The notes beneath the pieces were generated by a model. That model did no database searches, was not told the origin of the DNA, and saw only the letters and a program-made list of their open reading frames with translations. Below, piece by piece: positions 48,309 through 58,023 of a stretch of DNA of 64,000 nucleotides. Both the position numbers and the translations under genes were made by a program. This DNA is from an uncultured Erysipelotrichaceae bacterium (GTDB lineage: Bacteria > Bacillota_I > Bacilli_A > Erysipelotrichales > Erysipelotrichaceae), in NCBI GenBank assembly GCA_934675465.1, contig CAKUQM010000004.1, positions 6,438 to 70,437 of the forward strand. The letters are read 5' to 3'. Numbering within the stretch: the stretch's first letter is position 1; each line of letters begins with the position of its first letter.

Positions 48309-48635
48309 TCATTCACCTCTATTGATTGACCTATTACTATTAAAGCCATCAGGAAAACGATTTTCAAGTTTTTTTATATTTTTTTCTAAAATTTCTGATA
48401 TATCAACATTCAAGGCCGTAGCAGCTTCAGCTAAATACCAAGCTACATCACCCAGTTCTTTTATCAATACTTCTTCATCTAAATCATGTCCTTGAAATAA
48501 GTGTTTCTTAACTAAATCAATAACTTCACCACTTTCTCCACATAAACCCATAGAAGCATTCAATATTAATTCCTTCTTCTCAATTTCAGGATTCAAAGTT
48601 CTCATTGCCAACTTTTGATACTCATTAATTTCCAT
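48309..48635 (-). CDS. MazG-like nucleotide pyrophosphohydrolase
   Basis: 108 residues, one all-helical MazG-type domain. The metal-binding set GLCGESGEVIDLVKK (ExxE) and KELGDVAWYLAEAA (ExxD) is intact. The family hydrolyses NTPs or dNTPs to monophosphates, cleaning the pool. The gene lies 2 nt after the NUDIX gene and 1 nt before the beta-helix gene, so the three are surely one operon, two of them nucleotide-pool cleaners. Confidence 0.88.
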   Translation of the reverse strand: MEINEYQKLAMRTLNPEIEKKELILNASMGLCGESGEVIDLVKKHLFQGHDLDEEVLIKELGDVAWYLAEAATALNVDISEILEKNIKKLENRFPDGFNSNRSINRGE

Positions 48636-48637
48636 AT

Positions 48638-49093
48638 CTATACCACCTTAGACTTATATTCTCCATTCTCATAATAATAAATTAATTCACTCAAAGTATC
48701 ACTTTCTATAATCTCTATCATACGATCTAAATCAAGTGATAATTCAACACTATCTAGTTTATCCTTATCTAGCCAATATATCTTGCCCTCATTAGAATCC
48801 TTGAGCTCTCCTTCAAATTCATTACACTTATAGAACAAGATAACATATCTATCTTCATCCTTAGTCTGTTTATATTCCTCTATTCCACATAATATCGGGT
48901 TTAATAGGGTTAGACCTGTCTCTTCTTTCACTTCCCTAATAATCGCATCATGGAAATTTTCACCTTTTTCCACATGACCACCAGGCAAGGTAATCCCAGG
49001 CCAATCAGTCTTGGTTCTTTCTTGTACAAGTATCTTATTATCCTTGTAAATTAGACACATATTCGTAAAAATCGTCAATTCTTTAGTATGCAT
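48638..49093 (-). CDS. NUDIX hydrolase (MutT-like)
   Basis: 151 residues. Complete Nudix box at residues 39-61 (G-x5-E-x7-REV-KEE-TGL, with GENFHDAIIREVKEETGL visible). TLPGGHVEKGE is typical of 8-oxo-dGTP-type hydrolases, though NUDIX substrates vary. First gene to the left of oriC, transcribed away from it. TATAAT lies 6 nt before the ATG and there is no proper ribosome site, so the message is probably leaderless. Confidence 0.88.
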   Translation of the reverse strand: MHTKELTIFTNMCLIYKDNKILVQERTKTDWPGITLPGGHVEKGENFHDAIIREVKEETGLTLLNPILCGIEEYKQTKDEDRYVILFYKCNEFEGELKDSNEGKIYWLDKDKLDSVELSLDLDRMIEIIESDTLSELIYYYENGEYKSKVV

Positions 49094-49099
49094 ACCCTA

Positions 49100-49105
49100 A
49101 TTATA
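49100..49105 (-). promoter_or_regulatory. -10 box of the NUDIX operon, next to a DnaA box
   Basis: Minus-strand TATAAT, 6 nt from the ATG at 49093. A DnaA-type box (49107-49115) lies directly upstream in the spacer, so DnaA could control this promoter. Confidence 0.6.
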
Positions 49106-49106
49106 A

Positions 49107-49530
49107 TGTGGAAAAGTCCTTTATTTAAGCCACATTTTTAAATTTAAAACTTTTATATAAACATAGTTGAAAAGTTATCCACAATAGAGTACACTTTGTT
49201 GTTTGTTAACACAAATTATTAACATAGAATCCACAGCTCATTTTTAAAGTTTTCCACATTGTGTGGAAAAGTGGAAAATAGCTTAAAAGCCTTTATTTAT
49301 AAGGGTTTTAACAATCCTCAATTGTGTAAATCTATGTTAATTATTAAGAGTTTTGTCACTAATCCACACTTTTTCATTCTGTGGAAAACATATCAACTTT
49401 TTATCCACAATTTAAATAATGTGGAAAACTGTGGAAAACTCCATAAAGTTCACTGTTTATAAGCTTATATTGATGTTGACAATGTGGAATGTGGAAAACT
49501 TGCCAATTTTCTTCCTTGAATTGTGGAAAA
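49107..49530. other. oriC, part 1: DnaA-box cluster upstream of dnaA
   Basis: The 478-nt gap holds no gene. DnaA boxes: TTATCCACA at 49175-49183 and 49401-49409 (plus); TTTTCCACA at 49250-49258 (plus) and, on the minus strand, at 49107-49115, 49262-49270, 49380-49388, 49420-49428, 49430-49438, 49490-49498 and 49522-49530. 49250-49270 is an inverted pair separated by TTG; 49420-49438 is a close tandem pair. An AT-rich stretch at about 49130-49162 is a candidate unwinding element. Confidence 0.92.
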
Positions 49531-49544
49531 CTCAAACGTATAAT
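49516..49544 (+). promoter_or_regulatory. dnaA: dnaA promoter containing a DnaA box
   Basis: TTGAAT at 49516-49521, 17-nt spacer, TATAAT at 49539-49544. The DnaA box 49522-49530 fills the upstream half of the spacer, which should let DnaA repress its own gene. Confidence 0.75.
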
Positions 49545-49571
49545 TGGTTTTACTTAAGGAAATAGTGGGAT

Positions 49572-50927
49572 ATGAATGGATATGAATATTATTTAAAAGA
49601 TGTCTGGGAGAAGACTCTTCAACTTATAAAAACAAACCAAAGTGTAAATGAACAAACAATAGATTTAATCTTTAATGGAAGTAAATTAGATAACATCGAA
49701 GATAGTATCGCTAAGATACAGGCAGATAGTTTTTTATCTTTTACAATCATGGATCAACACAAAACAGATATTGAATTAGGACTTCAAAGTATCTTATCTG
49801 ATGATAGTATCAAATGTAGAATTGTTGAAAAGAGTGAAGAAAAGAAGCCAACTACGGTAACTTTATTTAAAAACGAATTCTTTGATAGAGAACTTGACCC
49901 AAGTATGAACTTTACTTCATTCGTGCTTGGTAAATCAAATAGCCAGGCTCAAGTAGCTTCTTTAACCTGTGCTAAAAACTTAGGCTTAGTTTACAATCCT
50001 TTATTTATATATGGAAATTCAGGACTAGGAAAGACACACTTGCTAAACGCAATAGGTAATGAAGTAACATCTAATATGCCTAATAAAAAGATTGGTTTTA
50101 TTTCAGGTAATGACTTTATCGATGCCTTGCAAAAGGCTAGAAAAAATGGCAATACTGATGAATTTAAATCTTCTTTTTTTGATTTAGATTTATTGTTAAT
50201 TGATGATATTCAATTCATCGCTGGTAAAGAATGGACTCAAGAAGTATTCTTCTCAATCTTTACTAAACTTGTAAATAATAGAAAACAAATTTGTATTACA
50301 GCCGATAGATCACCAGGCGATATCAAAGGCTTAGAAGACAGATTATTATCACGTTTTAATCAAGGTTTAAATGTAAATATTGAATCACCAGAATATGAAA
50401 CAAGTATTCGTATTTTAAAGATGAAAATTGCCAACAACGTAAGCTTCCAAGATAAGGTAGATGAAGAAGTTCTTTCTTATATCGCCACTAACTTCTCAAA
50501 AGATGTTAGATCACTAGAAGGTGCCATTAATAGATTATTATTCTATTTCATAAACTTTAACTTTTCAGGTGAAGATCATATCACTATGAAACTAGCTTAT
50601 GATGCCTTTAAAGGCGAAGTTGTTGAAAATAGCACCAAGAATGAATTAAATATTGCAAAAATTAGAAAAGCTGTTTGTGACTATTACAATATCACAAGAC
50701 AACAGATATGTTCAGCTAATAGAACTAAAAACATCGCGATTCCTAGACATATTGCGATGTATCTATGTAGGGAAATGTTAGATTCTCCATATAAAGAAAT
50801 TGGTAATGAATTTGGTAAAAGAGATCATTCAACTGTCATCAATGCCTGTGAAAAGGTTGAAAAGCTTTGTAAGAGTGATTCAGCTTATTTAAAAGCGATA
50901 ACAGATATTAAAACTAGAATATCTTAA
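49572..50927 (+). CDS. dnaA: Chromosomal replication initiator protein DnaA
   Basis: 451 residues, normal length. Domain I at 1-85, a very short linker, then the AAA+ domain: Walker A GNSGLGKT (148-155), Walker B LLLIDDIQFI near 205, sensor I ITADRSPGDI. Domain IV carries the DNA-binding signature RDHSTVINACEKVEKL near the C-terminus. It starts at the ATG 49572; AAGGA lies 11-15 nt upstream and GGGAT just before it, so the ribosome site is not ideal. Flanked by DnaA-box clusters on both sides as in Bacillus. Confidence 0.98.
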   Translation: MNGYEYYLKDVWEKTLQLIKTNQSVNEQTIDLIFNGSKLDNIEDSIAKIQADSFLSFTIMDQHKTDIELGLQSILSDDSIKCRIVEKSEEKKPTTVTLFKNEFFDRELDPSMNFTSFVLGKSNSQAQVASLTCAKNLGLVYNPLFIYGNSGLGKTHLLNAIGNEVTSNMPNKKIGFISGNDFIDALQKARKNGNTDEFKSSFFDLDLLLIDDIQFIAGKEWTQEVFFSIFTKLVNNRKQICITADRSPGDIKGLEDRLLSRFNQGLNVNIESPEYETSIRILKMKIANNVSFQDKVDEEVLSYIATNFSKDVRSLEGAINRLLFYFINFNFSGEDHITMKLAYDAFKGEVVENSTKNELNIAKIRKAVCDYYNITRQQICSANRTKNIAIPRHIAMYLCREMLDSPYKEIGNEFGKRDHSTVINACEKVEKLCKSDSAYLKAITDIKTRIS

Positions 50928-51066
50928 TCCACCTATCTCAACACATTTTTCAATACTAAAAATGTTAAAATATATTAGTAGTTATCGTGTTATTTGAAGT
51001 TTTCCACAACTTTCCACACCTTAATTATTATTAGATTATTATTATTTATATATAAAAGGAGCGACC
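50928..51066. other. oriC, part 2: DnaA boxes and AT-rich unwinding region between dnaA and dnaN
   Basis: TTTTCCACA at 51000-51008 and CTTTCCACA at 51010-51018 are followed by an AT-only stretch (about 51021-51056) with a three-base period, TTATTATTAGATTATTATTA. The order box, box, triplet-like repeats resembles the DnaA-trio unwinding module of Bacillus subtilis incC. This makes the origin bipartite, with dnaA in the middle. AAGGAG before dnaN ends the region. Confidence 0.8.
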
Positions 51067-52185
51067 ATGATTTTTAAAATTAACAAACGCGAATTTCTAG
51101 ATTCACTAACAACTGCCGTAAAAGCAATCTCAAATACTACTCCTTTGCCAATACTAAATGGAATTAAGTTAATCGCAGAAAATAATACCTTAACATTAAT
51201 TTCTTCAGATACTAATATCTCAATTAAGACTGTTATTAAAAACAGTGAAGATAAAGAAATCATTTCTATTTCAGAAGAAGGAGAAAATGTTATTGAATCA
51301 AGATACTTATTAGATATCGTTAGAAAAATTGATAGCGATACTATTAATGTAGAAATCTTTGATAATTCATTGGCTAAAATCTATGGTGGCAAATCAGAAG
51401 TTAAAATCAATGCGATGAATTCATATGACTATCCAAACATTAACTTTGATTGTTCAAATACACCATTTAAATTTGATACTTATACATTCTTTAAGATTGT
51501 TAATGAAACAGCCTTTGCCTGCTCTGAAAAAGATACTCGTCCTGTTTTAACAGGTGTTAACTTTAAGGCAAAAGATGGCAAGTTACATGTTAATGCGACT
51601 GATTCATATCGTTTAGCTTCTAAGGTAGTTGATATTGATTCTAACTTAGACTTCAATATTACAATTCCTAGGAAATATTTATTAGACATCTATCATTCTA
51701 TTTCTAATGTAGAAGAAGTAGAAATTGGCATTGATGCTCAAAAGATTTCATTTATCTTTAACAATTCAATCATTCAAACAAGATTATTAGATGATGAATT
51801 CCCTGATGTAGCTAGATTAATACCGCCAGCATTCACTCAAAAATTAGTAGTAAATGCTAAGGAATTAGCTAGTGCCATTGATAGATCATCTTTCATCAAA
51901 GCTGATGGTAAAAATATCGTTAAACTAACAATCAATGAAAAGACCGTTGATGTTACTTCTAATGGTTCTAATGGTTCTTCTTTTGAAGAAATAAGTGTAG
52001 TTTCATTTGAAGGAAATCCATTTGAAATTTCTTGTTCAGGCAAATATTTAACTGATGCGATTAAGGCGATGTCAGCTGATGAAATTACTATTTCATTCTC
52101 TGGCGAACTTAAACCATTAATTATCACTGATGCTAATGATCCTAGCATTACACAGTTGATTTCACCGGTTAGAACCTATAGATAA
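51067..52185 (+). CDS. dnaN: DNA polymerase III beta subunit (sliding clamp)
   Basis: 372 residues, normal length for the clamp. Three repeated clamp domains: NTTPLPILNGIKLIAENNTL in the first, TRPVLTGVNFKAKDGKLHVNA in the second and the ending DPSITQLISPVRTY in the third, matching the conserved C-terminal P-V/M-R motif that lines the hydrophobic pocket. AAGGAG lies 8 nt before the ATG. The ring holds the polymerase on DNA and recruits mismatch repair and replication proteins. Confidence 0.97.
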   Translation: MIFKINKREFLDSLTTAVKAISNTTPLPILNGIKLIAENNTLTLISSDTNISIKTVIKNSEDKEIISISEEGENVIESRYLLDIVRKIDSDTINVEIFDNSLAKIYGGKSEVKINAMNSYDYPNINFDCSNTPFKFDTYTFFKIVNETAFACSEKDTRPVLTGVNFKAKDGKLHVNATDSYRLASKVVDIDSNLDFNITIPRKYLLDIYHSISNVEEVEIGIDAQKISFIFNNSIIQTRLLDDEFPDVARLIPPAFTQKLVVNAKELASAIDRSSFIKADGKNIVKLTINEKTVDVTSNGSNGSSFEEISVVSFEGNPFEISCSGKYLTDAIKAMSADEITISFSGELKPLIITDANDPSITQLISPVRTYR

Positions 52186-52213
52186 ATCAATAAAATTCAT
52201 TTATAAGCAATTT

Positions 52214-52240
52214 AAAGCCCAAATCTGGGCTTTTTATTTT
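52214..52240 (+). terminator. Intrinsic terminator after dnaN
   Basis: 8-bp stem AAAGCCCA / TGGGCTTT with a 4-nt loop, then TTTATTTT. It separates dnaA-dnaN from yaaA-recF-gyrBA. Confidence 0.9.
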
Positions 52241-52285
52241 TATTAGTATAGATATATCCACTAAAAAATATAGGCCAAAAAGTGC

Positions 52286-52291
52286 TATAAT
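52286..52291 (+). promoter_or_regulatory. Extended -10 promoter of yaaA-recF-gyrBA, near-leaderless
   Basis: TGCTATAAT (extended -10 form TGnTATAAT) ends 9 nt before the yaaA ATG. The leader should be 0-3 nt. No ribosome site. Confidence 0.7.
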
Positions 52292-52300
52292 TTATACTGT

Positions 52301-52507
52301 ATGAAAAGAATTGAAATTAAAGATGAATACATCACATTAGGGCAATTTCTTAAGGTTGCCGACATTATCGCATCTGGTGGCGAAGCTAAAATCTTTTTAA
52401 ATTCTAATATCATTCTAGTCAATGATGAAGAAGATAATCGCCGTGGTCGCAAACTACACAAAGGGGATAAGGTAAGTATCCTTGGAGTCGATTATCTTAT
52501 ATGTTAG
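52301..52507 (+). CDS. yaaA: S4 domain protein YaaA
   Basis: 68 residues, one S4 RNA-binding domain: ITLGQFLKVADIIASGGEAK, then NSNIILVNDEEDNRRGRKLHKGD. In Firmicutes this small gene sits between dnaN and recF and its product is tied to the large ribosomal subunit. The stop codon lies 7 nt inside recF, so the two are translationally coupled. Confidence 0.93.
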   Translation: MKRIEIKDEYITLGQFLKVADIIASGGEAKIFLNSNIILVNDEEDNRRGRKLHKGDKVSILGVDYLIC

Positions 52508-53544
52508 TTGATTCTTTAAAACTTAATAATTATCGTAATTACAAATCTAATAGTTTTAAGTTTGAAAAAGGATTAAATATTATCATAGGAAAAAATGGGG
52601 TTGGCAAAACCAACATTTTAGAGAGTCTAGTGGTTGTTTCTAATACTAAATCATTTAGAACCTTAAATGATAATGATCTTATTAGAAAAGGTACAGATTA
52701 CGCCAAGATTGACTTACTTTGTGATAATAATCATCTTAAAGTAGTTATCAGTAATAATGGCAAAAGATTATATATCAATGATATTCCAATTAAGAAAACA
52801 TCAGAATTCATTGGTAAACTAAACTGTATCTTATTTAAACCATCAGACCTTAATTTATTTACGGACATGCCTCGTGATAGAAGAAGATTAATGGATCTTG
52901 AGATAGGTAAGGTAAGTAAAGAATATTTAAACGCATTATCTCATTATAATTTATTGCTTAAAGATAAGAATAAATTATTAAAAGAAGAAAAAATTAATAT
53001 GGATTATCTAGATATTATTGATACTAAGATGTTGGAAGAAATGAAAGTTATTTTAAAACACCGCTATGAATTCTTTGAAGTCATCAACGAATCAATCAAT
53101 GATATCTTCAATAATCTACTAGGAACTAATCATAAATTAAACGTTAAGTATTTAGCTTGTAGTAATTTGAATGATTTAGAAAACATGATGAAGAAAAGTA
53201 GAGAGCGTGATTTATTTAATCATTACGCAACATTTGGTACTCATCATGATGACTATGAATTTTATTATGATTATTCTTTAATCAAGACCATTGCCTCACA
53301 AGGACAATGTCGTGCTGCTGTTATTAGTTTTAAGTTAGCACTGGAAAAATATATAAGAAAGAAAACTAAAGAGTTACCAATAATTTTATTGGATGACATC
53401 TTATCAGAACTTGATAATGATAATAAGTTACGTTTATTAAGAAACATTCCTTATGATAATCAAGTTGTGATAACAGGAACTGATCTTAATAATATCAAAA
53501 TTGGAAATAAGATAAATTTAATTAAATTAGAAGGAGGACAATGA
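52501..53544 (+). CDS. recF: DNA replication and repair protein RecF
   Basis: 347 residues. Walker A GKNGVGKT (30-37), SMC-type signature ASQGQCRAAVISFKLAL and Walker B LPIILLDDILSELD. RecF loads RecA with RecO and RecR at single-strand gaps. No ribosome site of its own; translation is probably coupled to yaaA through the overlapping stop and start. The end overlaps the gyrB start region (CAATGATG). Confidence 0.96.
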   Translation: MLVDSLKLNNYRNYKSNSFKFEKGLNIIIGKNGVGKTNILESLVVVSNTKSFRTLNDNDLIRKGTDYAKIDLLCDNNHLKVVISNNGKRLYINDIPIKKTSEFIGKLNCILFKPSDLNLFTDMPRDRRRLMDLEIGKVSKEYLNALSHYNLLLKDKNKLLKEEKINMDYLDIIDTKMLEEMKVILKHRYEFFEVINESINDIFNNLLGTNHKLNVKYLACSNLNDLENMMKKSRERDLFNHYATFGTHHDDYEFYYDYSLIKTIASQGQCRAAVISFKLALEKYIRKKTKELPIILLDDILSELDNDNKLRLLRNIPYDNQVVITGTDLNNIKIGNKINLIKLEGGQ

Positions 53545-55487
53545 TGCCTGATACAAATATAAAACATGATGAATATACTTCAGATGATATTCAAGTCTTA
53601 GAGGGTCTGGAAGCAGTTAGAAAAAGACCTGGTATGTATATTGGTACTACATCTGATGCAGGTCTACATCACTTAATTTGGGAAATCGTCGATAACTCAG
53701 TTGATGAAGCTCTTGCAGGTTATGCCCACAGTATTGAAATAACAGTTGATAATAATGATATCGTTACTGTTAAGGATGATGGCCGTGGTATGCCAGTTGA
53801 AATTCATAAGAAAACGGGTATTTCTACGGTAGAAACAATTTTTACTGTCTTGCATGCTGGTGGTAAATTTGGTGGTGGTGCTTATAAGGTATCTGGTGGT
53901 CTTCATGGTGTTGGTGCCAGTGTTGTTAATGCGTTAAGTGAATGGCTAGAAGTTACAATTCATAAGAATGGTAAAGTTTACTTTGTAAGATTCCATAACG
54001 GAGGGCACGTTGATAAGCCTCTATATGAAATTGGTACTTGTGATATAAAAGATACAGGTTCTACTGTAAGATTTAAGGCTGATGGTGAAATCTTTAAAGA
54101 GGGAACTGTTTATAACTATAAGACTTTATATGATCGTATTCGTCAAATGGCTTTCCTTAATAAGAACATCAAGTTTATCTTAAATTGGGATAAGGATGAT
54201 GAACATAAGGGTTCTACTACTTTCTTATATGAGGGTGGTATTAAGGAATATGTTTCTTTCTTAAATGAAGGTGAAAATCTATTATTTGATGATGTTTTAT
54301 ATGTAGATGGTACAGATGAAGCTACCAATATTTCAGTAGAAGTAGCTTTTGAATATAACACTTCTTATACTGAAAAAGTATATTCATTCTGTAATAATAT
54401 CTTCACACCAGAAGGTGGTATGCATCTAGATGGTTTTAGACAAACACTTGCTAGAGTATTGAATGCTTATGCGAAAGATAAGAAGTTCTTAAAACCGGAT
54501 GATCCAAACTTTACAAATGATGATTTAAAAGAAGGTTTAACAGCTATTATTTCAGTTAAACATCCAGATCCTCAATATGAAGGTCAAACTAAGGGTAAGC
54601 TTGGTAATGCGGAGGTTAAGCCGGTTGTTAATAAGATTTTTGGTGATTTCTTAAAGAGATGTTTCTTAGAAAATCCTGATATTGCCAAGATTGTGATTGA
54701 AAAGGCTAAGTCAGCATCAGAGGCAAGACTTGCTGCTCAAAAGGCTAGGGAAACAGTTAGAAGAAAAGATGATTTTGGTGGTTCTAATTTACCTACTAAA
54801 TTAAAAGACTGTGCAAGTAGAGATGCTTCTATTTGTGAAATCTATATCGTCGAAGGTAATTCAGCCGGTGGTAGTGCGCAACAAGGTCGTGATTCTAACT
54901 TCCAAGCTATTCTTCCTTTAAGAGGTAAAATCTTAAACGTTGAAAAAGCTCGTATGCATAAGATTTTCGATAATGCGGAAATTAGAATGATGATACAGGC
55001 CTTTGGTTGTGGTTTTGGTGATGAACTAGATATTTCTAAGCTTCGTTATCACAAGATTGTAATCATGACCGATGCCGATGTCGATGGTCAACATATCGCA
55101 TCATTGATGCTTACTTTCTTATATCGTTACTTTAAACCTCTAATCGAGGGTGGTTATGTTTATATTGCGATGCCACCTCTATATAAACTATGTAAGGGTC
55201 AAAAGACTTTACGTTATTGTTACTCAGATGAAGAACTTGATTTGGCAAAGCGTGATTTCGGTGATGAAAAGTATGATATTCAAAGATATAAAGGTCTTGG
55301 TGAAATGGATCCAAGTCAACTTTGGGAGACAACTCTAGATCCTGAAAGAAGAACACTTAAGAGAGTTACTATTGAGGATGCGATTGATGCGGATAGTGTC
55401 TTCTCAATGTTGATGGGTGATGAAGTAGAGCCTAGAAGAAACTTTATTGTTGAGAATGCTCACTTTGTGAAGAACTTAGATATTTAA
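53544..55487 (+). CDS. gyrB: DNA gyrase subunit B
   Basis: 647 residues. GHKL ATPase domain (VRKRPGMYIGTT, EIVDNSVDEALAG, DDGRGMPV, GGLHGVGASVVNALS), transducer domain, then TOPRIM (EGNSAGGSAQQGRD, IMTDADVDGQHIASL) and the C-terminal QRYKGLGEMDP. Two in-frame ATGs lie at 53541 and 53544; GGAGG is only 3 nt from the first and 6 nt from the second, so the second is preferred. Together with GyrA it introduces negative supercoils. The gene directly abuts gyrA with 9 nt between them. Confidence 0.97.
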   Translation: MPDTNIKHDEYTSDDIQVLEGLEAVRKRPGMYIGTTSDAGLHHLIWEIVDNSVDEALAGYAHSIEITVDNNDIVTVKDDGRGMPVEIHKKTGISTVETIFTVLHAGGKFGGGAYKVSGGLHGVGASVVNALSEWLEVTIHKNGKVYFVRFHNGGHVDKPLYEIGTCDIKDTGSTVRFKADGEIFKEGTVYNYKTLYDRIRQMAFLNKNIKFILNWDKDDEHKGSTTFLYEGGIKEYVSFLNEGENLLFDDVLYVDGTDEATNISVEVAFEYNTSYTEKVYSFCNNIFTPEGGMHLDGFRQTLARVLNAYAKDKKFLKPDDPNFTNDDLKEGLTAIISVKHPDPQYEGQTKGKLGNAEVKPVVNKIFGDFLKRCFLENPDIAKIVIEKAKSASEARLAAQKARETVRRKDDFGGSNLPTKLKDCASRDASICEIYIVEGNSAGGSAQQGRDSNFQAILPLRGKILNVEKARMHKIFDNAEIRMMIQAFGCGFGDELDISKLRYHKIVIMTDADVDGQHIASLMLTFLYRYFKPLIEGGYVYIAMPPLYKLCKGQKTLRYCYSDEELDLAKRDFGDEKYDIQRYKGLGEMDPSQLWETTLDPERRTLKRVTIEDAIDADSVFSMLMGDEVEPRRNFIVENAHFVKNLDI

Positions 55488-55496
55488 GGAGGCTTT

Positions 55497-57968
55497 ATGG
55501 AAGAATTAGATAATCGTTTTTTCAATCATGGAAACATGAAAGAAGTTAATATCTCTTCAGAAATGAGAGAAGACTTCTTGAGTTATTCAATGTCAGTTAT
55601 CATCGATAGAGCCTTGCCTGATGTTAAGGATGGTATGAAGCCAGTTCATAGAAGAGTAATTTGGGCTATGTATGATGCTGGTTTTACTCCTGATAAGCAA
55701 CATGTTAAGTCAGCTAATATTGTCGGTGAAGTTATGGGTAAGTATCATCCTCATGGTGATACAGCTATTTATGATACGATGGTTCGTATGGCACAACCTT
55801 TCTCTTATCGCTATCCTCTAGTTGATGGTCATGGTAACTTTGGTTCATTGGATGGTGATGGGGCTGCAGCTATGCGTTATACCGAAGCTCGTATGTCTAA
55901 GATTTCATTAGAGCTTGTTAGTGATATTAAGAAGGAAACAATTGATTGGCGTGATAACTATGACGCCAGACACAAAGAACCGGTTGTTTTACCAAGTAGA
56001 TTCCCTAACTTATTAGTTAATGGCTCTATGGGTATTGCGGTTGGTATGGCTACTAATATGCCTACTCATAATTTAGGTGAGTCAATTGATGCCATCATTG
56101 CGGTAATGGAAAATCCTGATATTTCAGTTGTTGATCTTATGAATATTATCCCAGGACCTGACTTTCCAACTGGTGGTTATATCGTAGGTAGAGGTGGTAT
56201 TAAGTCTGCTTATGAGACTGGTAAGGGTTCTATTATTATGAGATCTAAGGTCTTGATTGAAGATTTACCAGGAAATAAACATAAATTAGTTATTAAAGAA
56301 ATCCCTTATTTAGTTAATAAGCAAGTTATGTATGATAAGATTCATGAACTTGCTAAGGAAAAGGTAATTGAGGGAATTTCTGATATGAAGGACCTTTCTA
56401 ATGATAGAAATGGTATTCGTATTGAAATCGAACTTAAGAAGGATGTTCAGGCTGAAGTTGTTTTGAATCAACTTTATAAGTTAACTCCTGTTCAATCTTC
56501 ATTTGGTGTAAACAACAATGTCTTGGTTAATAATGTGCCAATGTTATTGTCACTAAAAGAGATTATTAATTTATATGTTGATCATCAAATTGATGTCATT
56601 AAGAGAAGAACAGCATATGATTTAAGAGAAGATGAAAAGAGAGCTCATATCTTAGAAGGTTTAAAGATTGCGCTTGATAATATTGATAGAATTGTTGAGA
56701 TTATTAAGACTTCTAGAACTGATGAAGAGATTCTTGCTAAGTTCAATGATGAGTTTGGTATCGATGATAAGCAAGGTGAAGCAATTCTTTCGATGCAACT
56801 TAGAAGATTATCAGGCTTATCTTATGAGAAGATTTGTGCTGAGTTAGATGAACTTTATAAGGAAATCATCGATTTAAAAGATATCTTAGCTAATCATTCT
56901 AGAGTTCTTGATATTATTAAGACTGAGTTAACAGTTATTAAGGATAAATATAATGATCCTCGTCGTACTGAAATTATTGATGGTGATATTGATGTTGATG
57001 ATGAAGATTTAATTTCAGTTGAAGATGTAATTATTTCATTATCAAGTAATGGTTATATTAAGCGTCTTCCTGTTAATACTTATAAGACTCAAAATAGAGG
57101 TGGTCGTGGTATTAAGGGTATGACTTTAAATGAGGATGATATTATTGATCAAAATATTACGATGTCTACTCATGATCACTTATTATTATTTACTAATAAG
57201 GGTAAGGTGTATCGTGTTAAGGGTTATAAGATTCCTGAATCAAGTAGAAATGGTAAGGGTATCCCAGTAATTAATATCATTAATATCGAAAAGGATGAAA
57301 AGGTTACGGCTTTAGTTCCTATTAATAGAGAATGGGAGATTAAGGGTTACTTATTCTTTGTGACTAAGAATGGTTTATGTAAGAGGGTAGAGGCTAAGGA
57401 ATTTGAATCTATTAGACAATCAGGTAAGATTGCGATTACGATGAAAGATGATGATGAATTGGTTACTGTTAAACCAACTCTTGGTGATGAGGAAATTATT
57501 ATTGCGGCTTCTAATGGTAAGGCAGTACGTTTTGATGAAAGAGGCGTTCGTGCTATGGGTAGAAACGCTAGTGGTGTTAGAGGCATGAATGTTGATGGTT
57601 CTGAGGTTATTGGAGCTTGTACATCAAAAGAAGGTGCTCAAATTCTTGTAGTATCTAAATACGGTTATGGTAAGAAGACACCAGTTGAAGAGTATCGTAT
57701 CACAAGTAGGGGTGCTAAGGGTGTTAAGACTATTAATATTAATGAGTCTAATGGTGAGCTTGTAGCACTTAAGGCTGTTAATGGTGATGAGGATGCTTTG
57801 ATTATGAGAAATGATGGTGTCATCATTAGAATCTCATTATCTAATGTATCTACTTTAGGTAGAGTTACTAAGGGTGTTCGTTTGATTAAGCCAGAAGAGA
57901 ATACTTATGTTAAGACGGTTACTTTGATGGATCATCAAGATGAAGAGAGTGAAGAAGAGGGTGAATAA
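55497..57968 (+). CDS. gyrA: DNA gyrase subunit A
   Basis: 823 residues. Catalytic tyrosine Y128 in [10 protein letters not shown]; winged-helix motif [20 protein letters not shown] at 82-101, with Thr89 where E. coli has Ser83. The C-terminal beta-pinwheel starts near 510 and contains the GyrA-box [10 protein letters not shown] (as in gyrase, not topoisomerase IV). The acidic tail is short ([12 protein letters not shown]). AAGGAGG precedes the ATG. The stop codon lies inside its own terminator hairpin. Confidence 0.97.
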   Translation: MEELDNRFFNHGNMKEVNISSEMREDFLSYSMSVIIDRALPDVKDGMKPVHRRVIWAMYDAGFTPDKQHVKSANIVGEVMGKYHPHGDTAIYDTMVRMAQPFSYRYPLVDGHGNFGSLDGDGAAAMRYTEARMSKISLELVSDIKKETIDWRDNYDARHKEPVVLPSRFPNLLVNGSMGIAVGMATNMPTHNLGESIDAIIAVMENPDISVVDLMNIIPGPDFPTGGYIVGRGGIKSAYETGKGSIIMRSKVLIEDLPGNKHKLVIKEIPYLVNKQVMYDKIHELAKEKVIEGISDMKDLSNDRNGIRIEIELKKDVQAEVVLNQLYKLTPVQSSFGVNNNVLVNNVPMLLSLKEIINLYVDHQIDVIKRRTAYDLREDEKRAHILEGLKIALDNIDRIVEIIKTSRTDEEILAKFNDEFGIDDKQGEAILSMQLRRLSGLSYEKICAELDELYKEIIDLKDILANHSRVLDIIKTELTVIKDKYNDPRRTEIIDGDIDVDDEDLISVEDVIISLSSNGYIKRLPVNTYKTQNRGGRGIKGMTLNEDDIIDQNITMSTHDHLLLFTNKGKVYRVKGYKIPESSRNGKGIPVINIINIEKDEKVTALVPINREWEIKGYLFFVTKNGLCKRVEAKEFESIRQSGKIAITMKDDDELVTVKPTLGDEEIIIAASNGKAVRFDERGVRAMGRNASGVRGMNVDGSEVIGACTSKEGAQILVVSKYGYGKKTPVEEYRITSRGAKGVKTININESNGELVALKAVNGDEDALIMRNDGVIIRISLSNVSTLGRVTKGVRLIKPEENTYVKTVTLMDHQDEESEEEGE

Positions 57969-57982
57969 TCCTCTTCTTTTAT
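57952..57982 (+). terminator. gyrA terminator overlapping its stop codon
   Basis: Stem AAGAAGAGG (57952-57960) / CCTCTTCTT (57970-57978), 9-nt loop that contains the TAA, then a short T run. The same bases code for the acidic GyrA tail. Confidence 0.7.
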
Positions 57983-57983
57983 G

Positions 57984-57989
57984 TATAAT
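57984..57989 (+). promoter_or_regulatory. -10 box of the ECF transporter gene
   Basis: TATAAT with about 34 nt to the ATG. No clear -35 box; the upstream side is the gyrA terminator. Confidence 0.45.
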
Positions 57990-58023
57990 GGTTAGGATTG
58001 CGTTAAGCAAATGGAGGGGTAAA

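Noticed and set aside
48308..48367. Longer N-terminus of the beta-helix gene
   Set aside because: It overlaps the MazG-like gene in another frame, and AGGTGA marks 48307.
49259..49462. 67-codon ORF within oriC
   Set aside because: It is made of DnaA boxes, with no ribosome site and no protein-like composition.
55758..55770. Quinolone-resistance change in GyrA (Thr89)
   Set aside because: Thr at this position is the natural residue in several bacteria; it is no proof of resistance.
57940..58023. Upstream start for the ECF gene inside the gyrA end
   Set aside because: It overlaps gyrA and its terminator; GGAGGGG marks the ATG at 58024.
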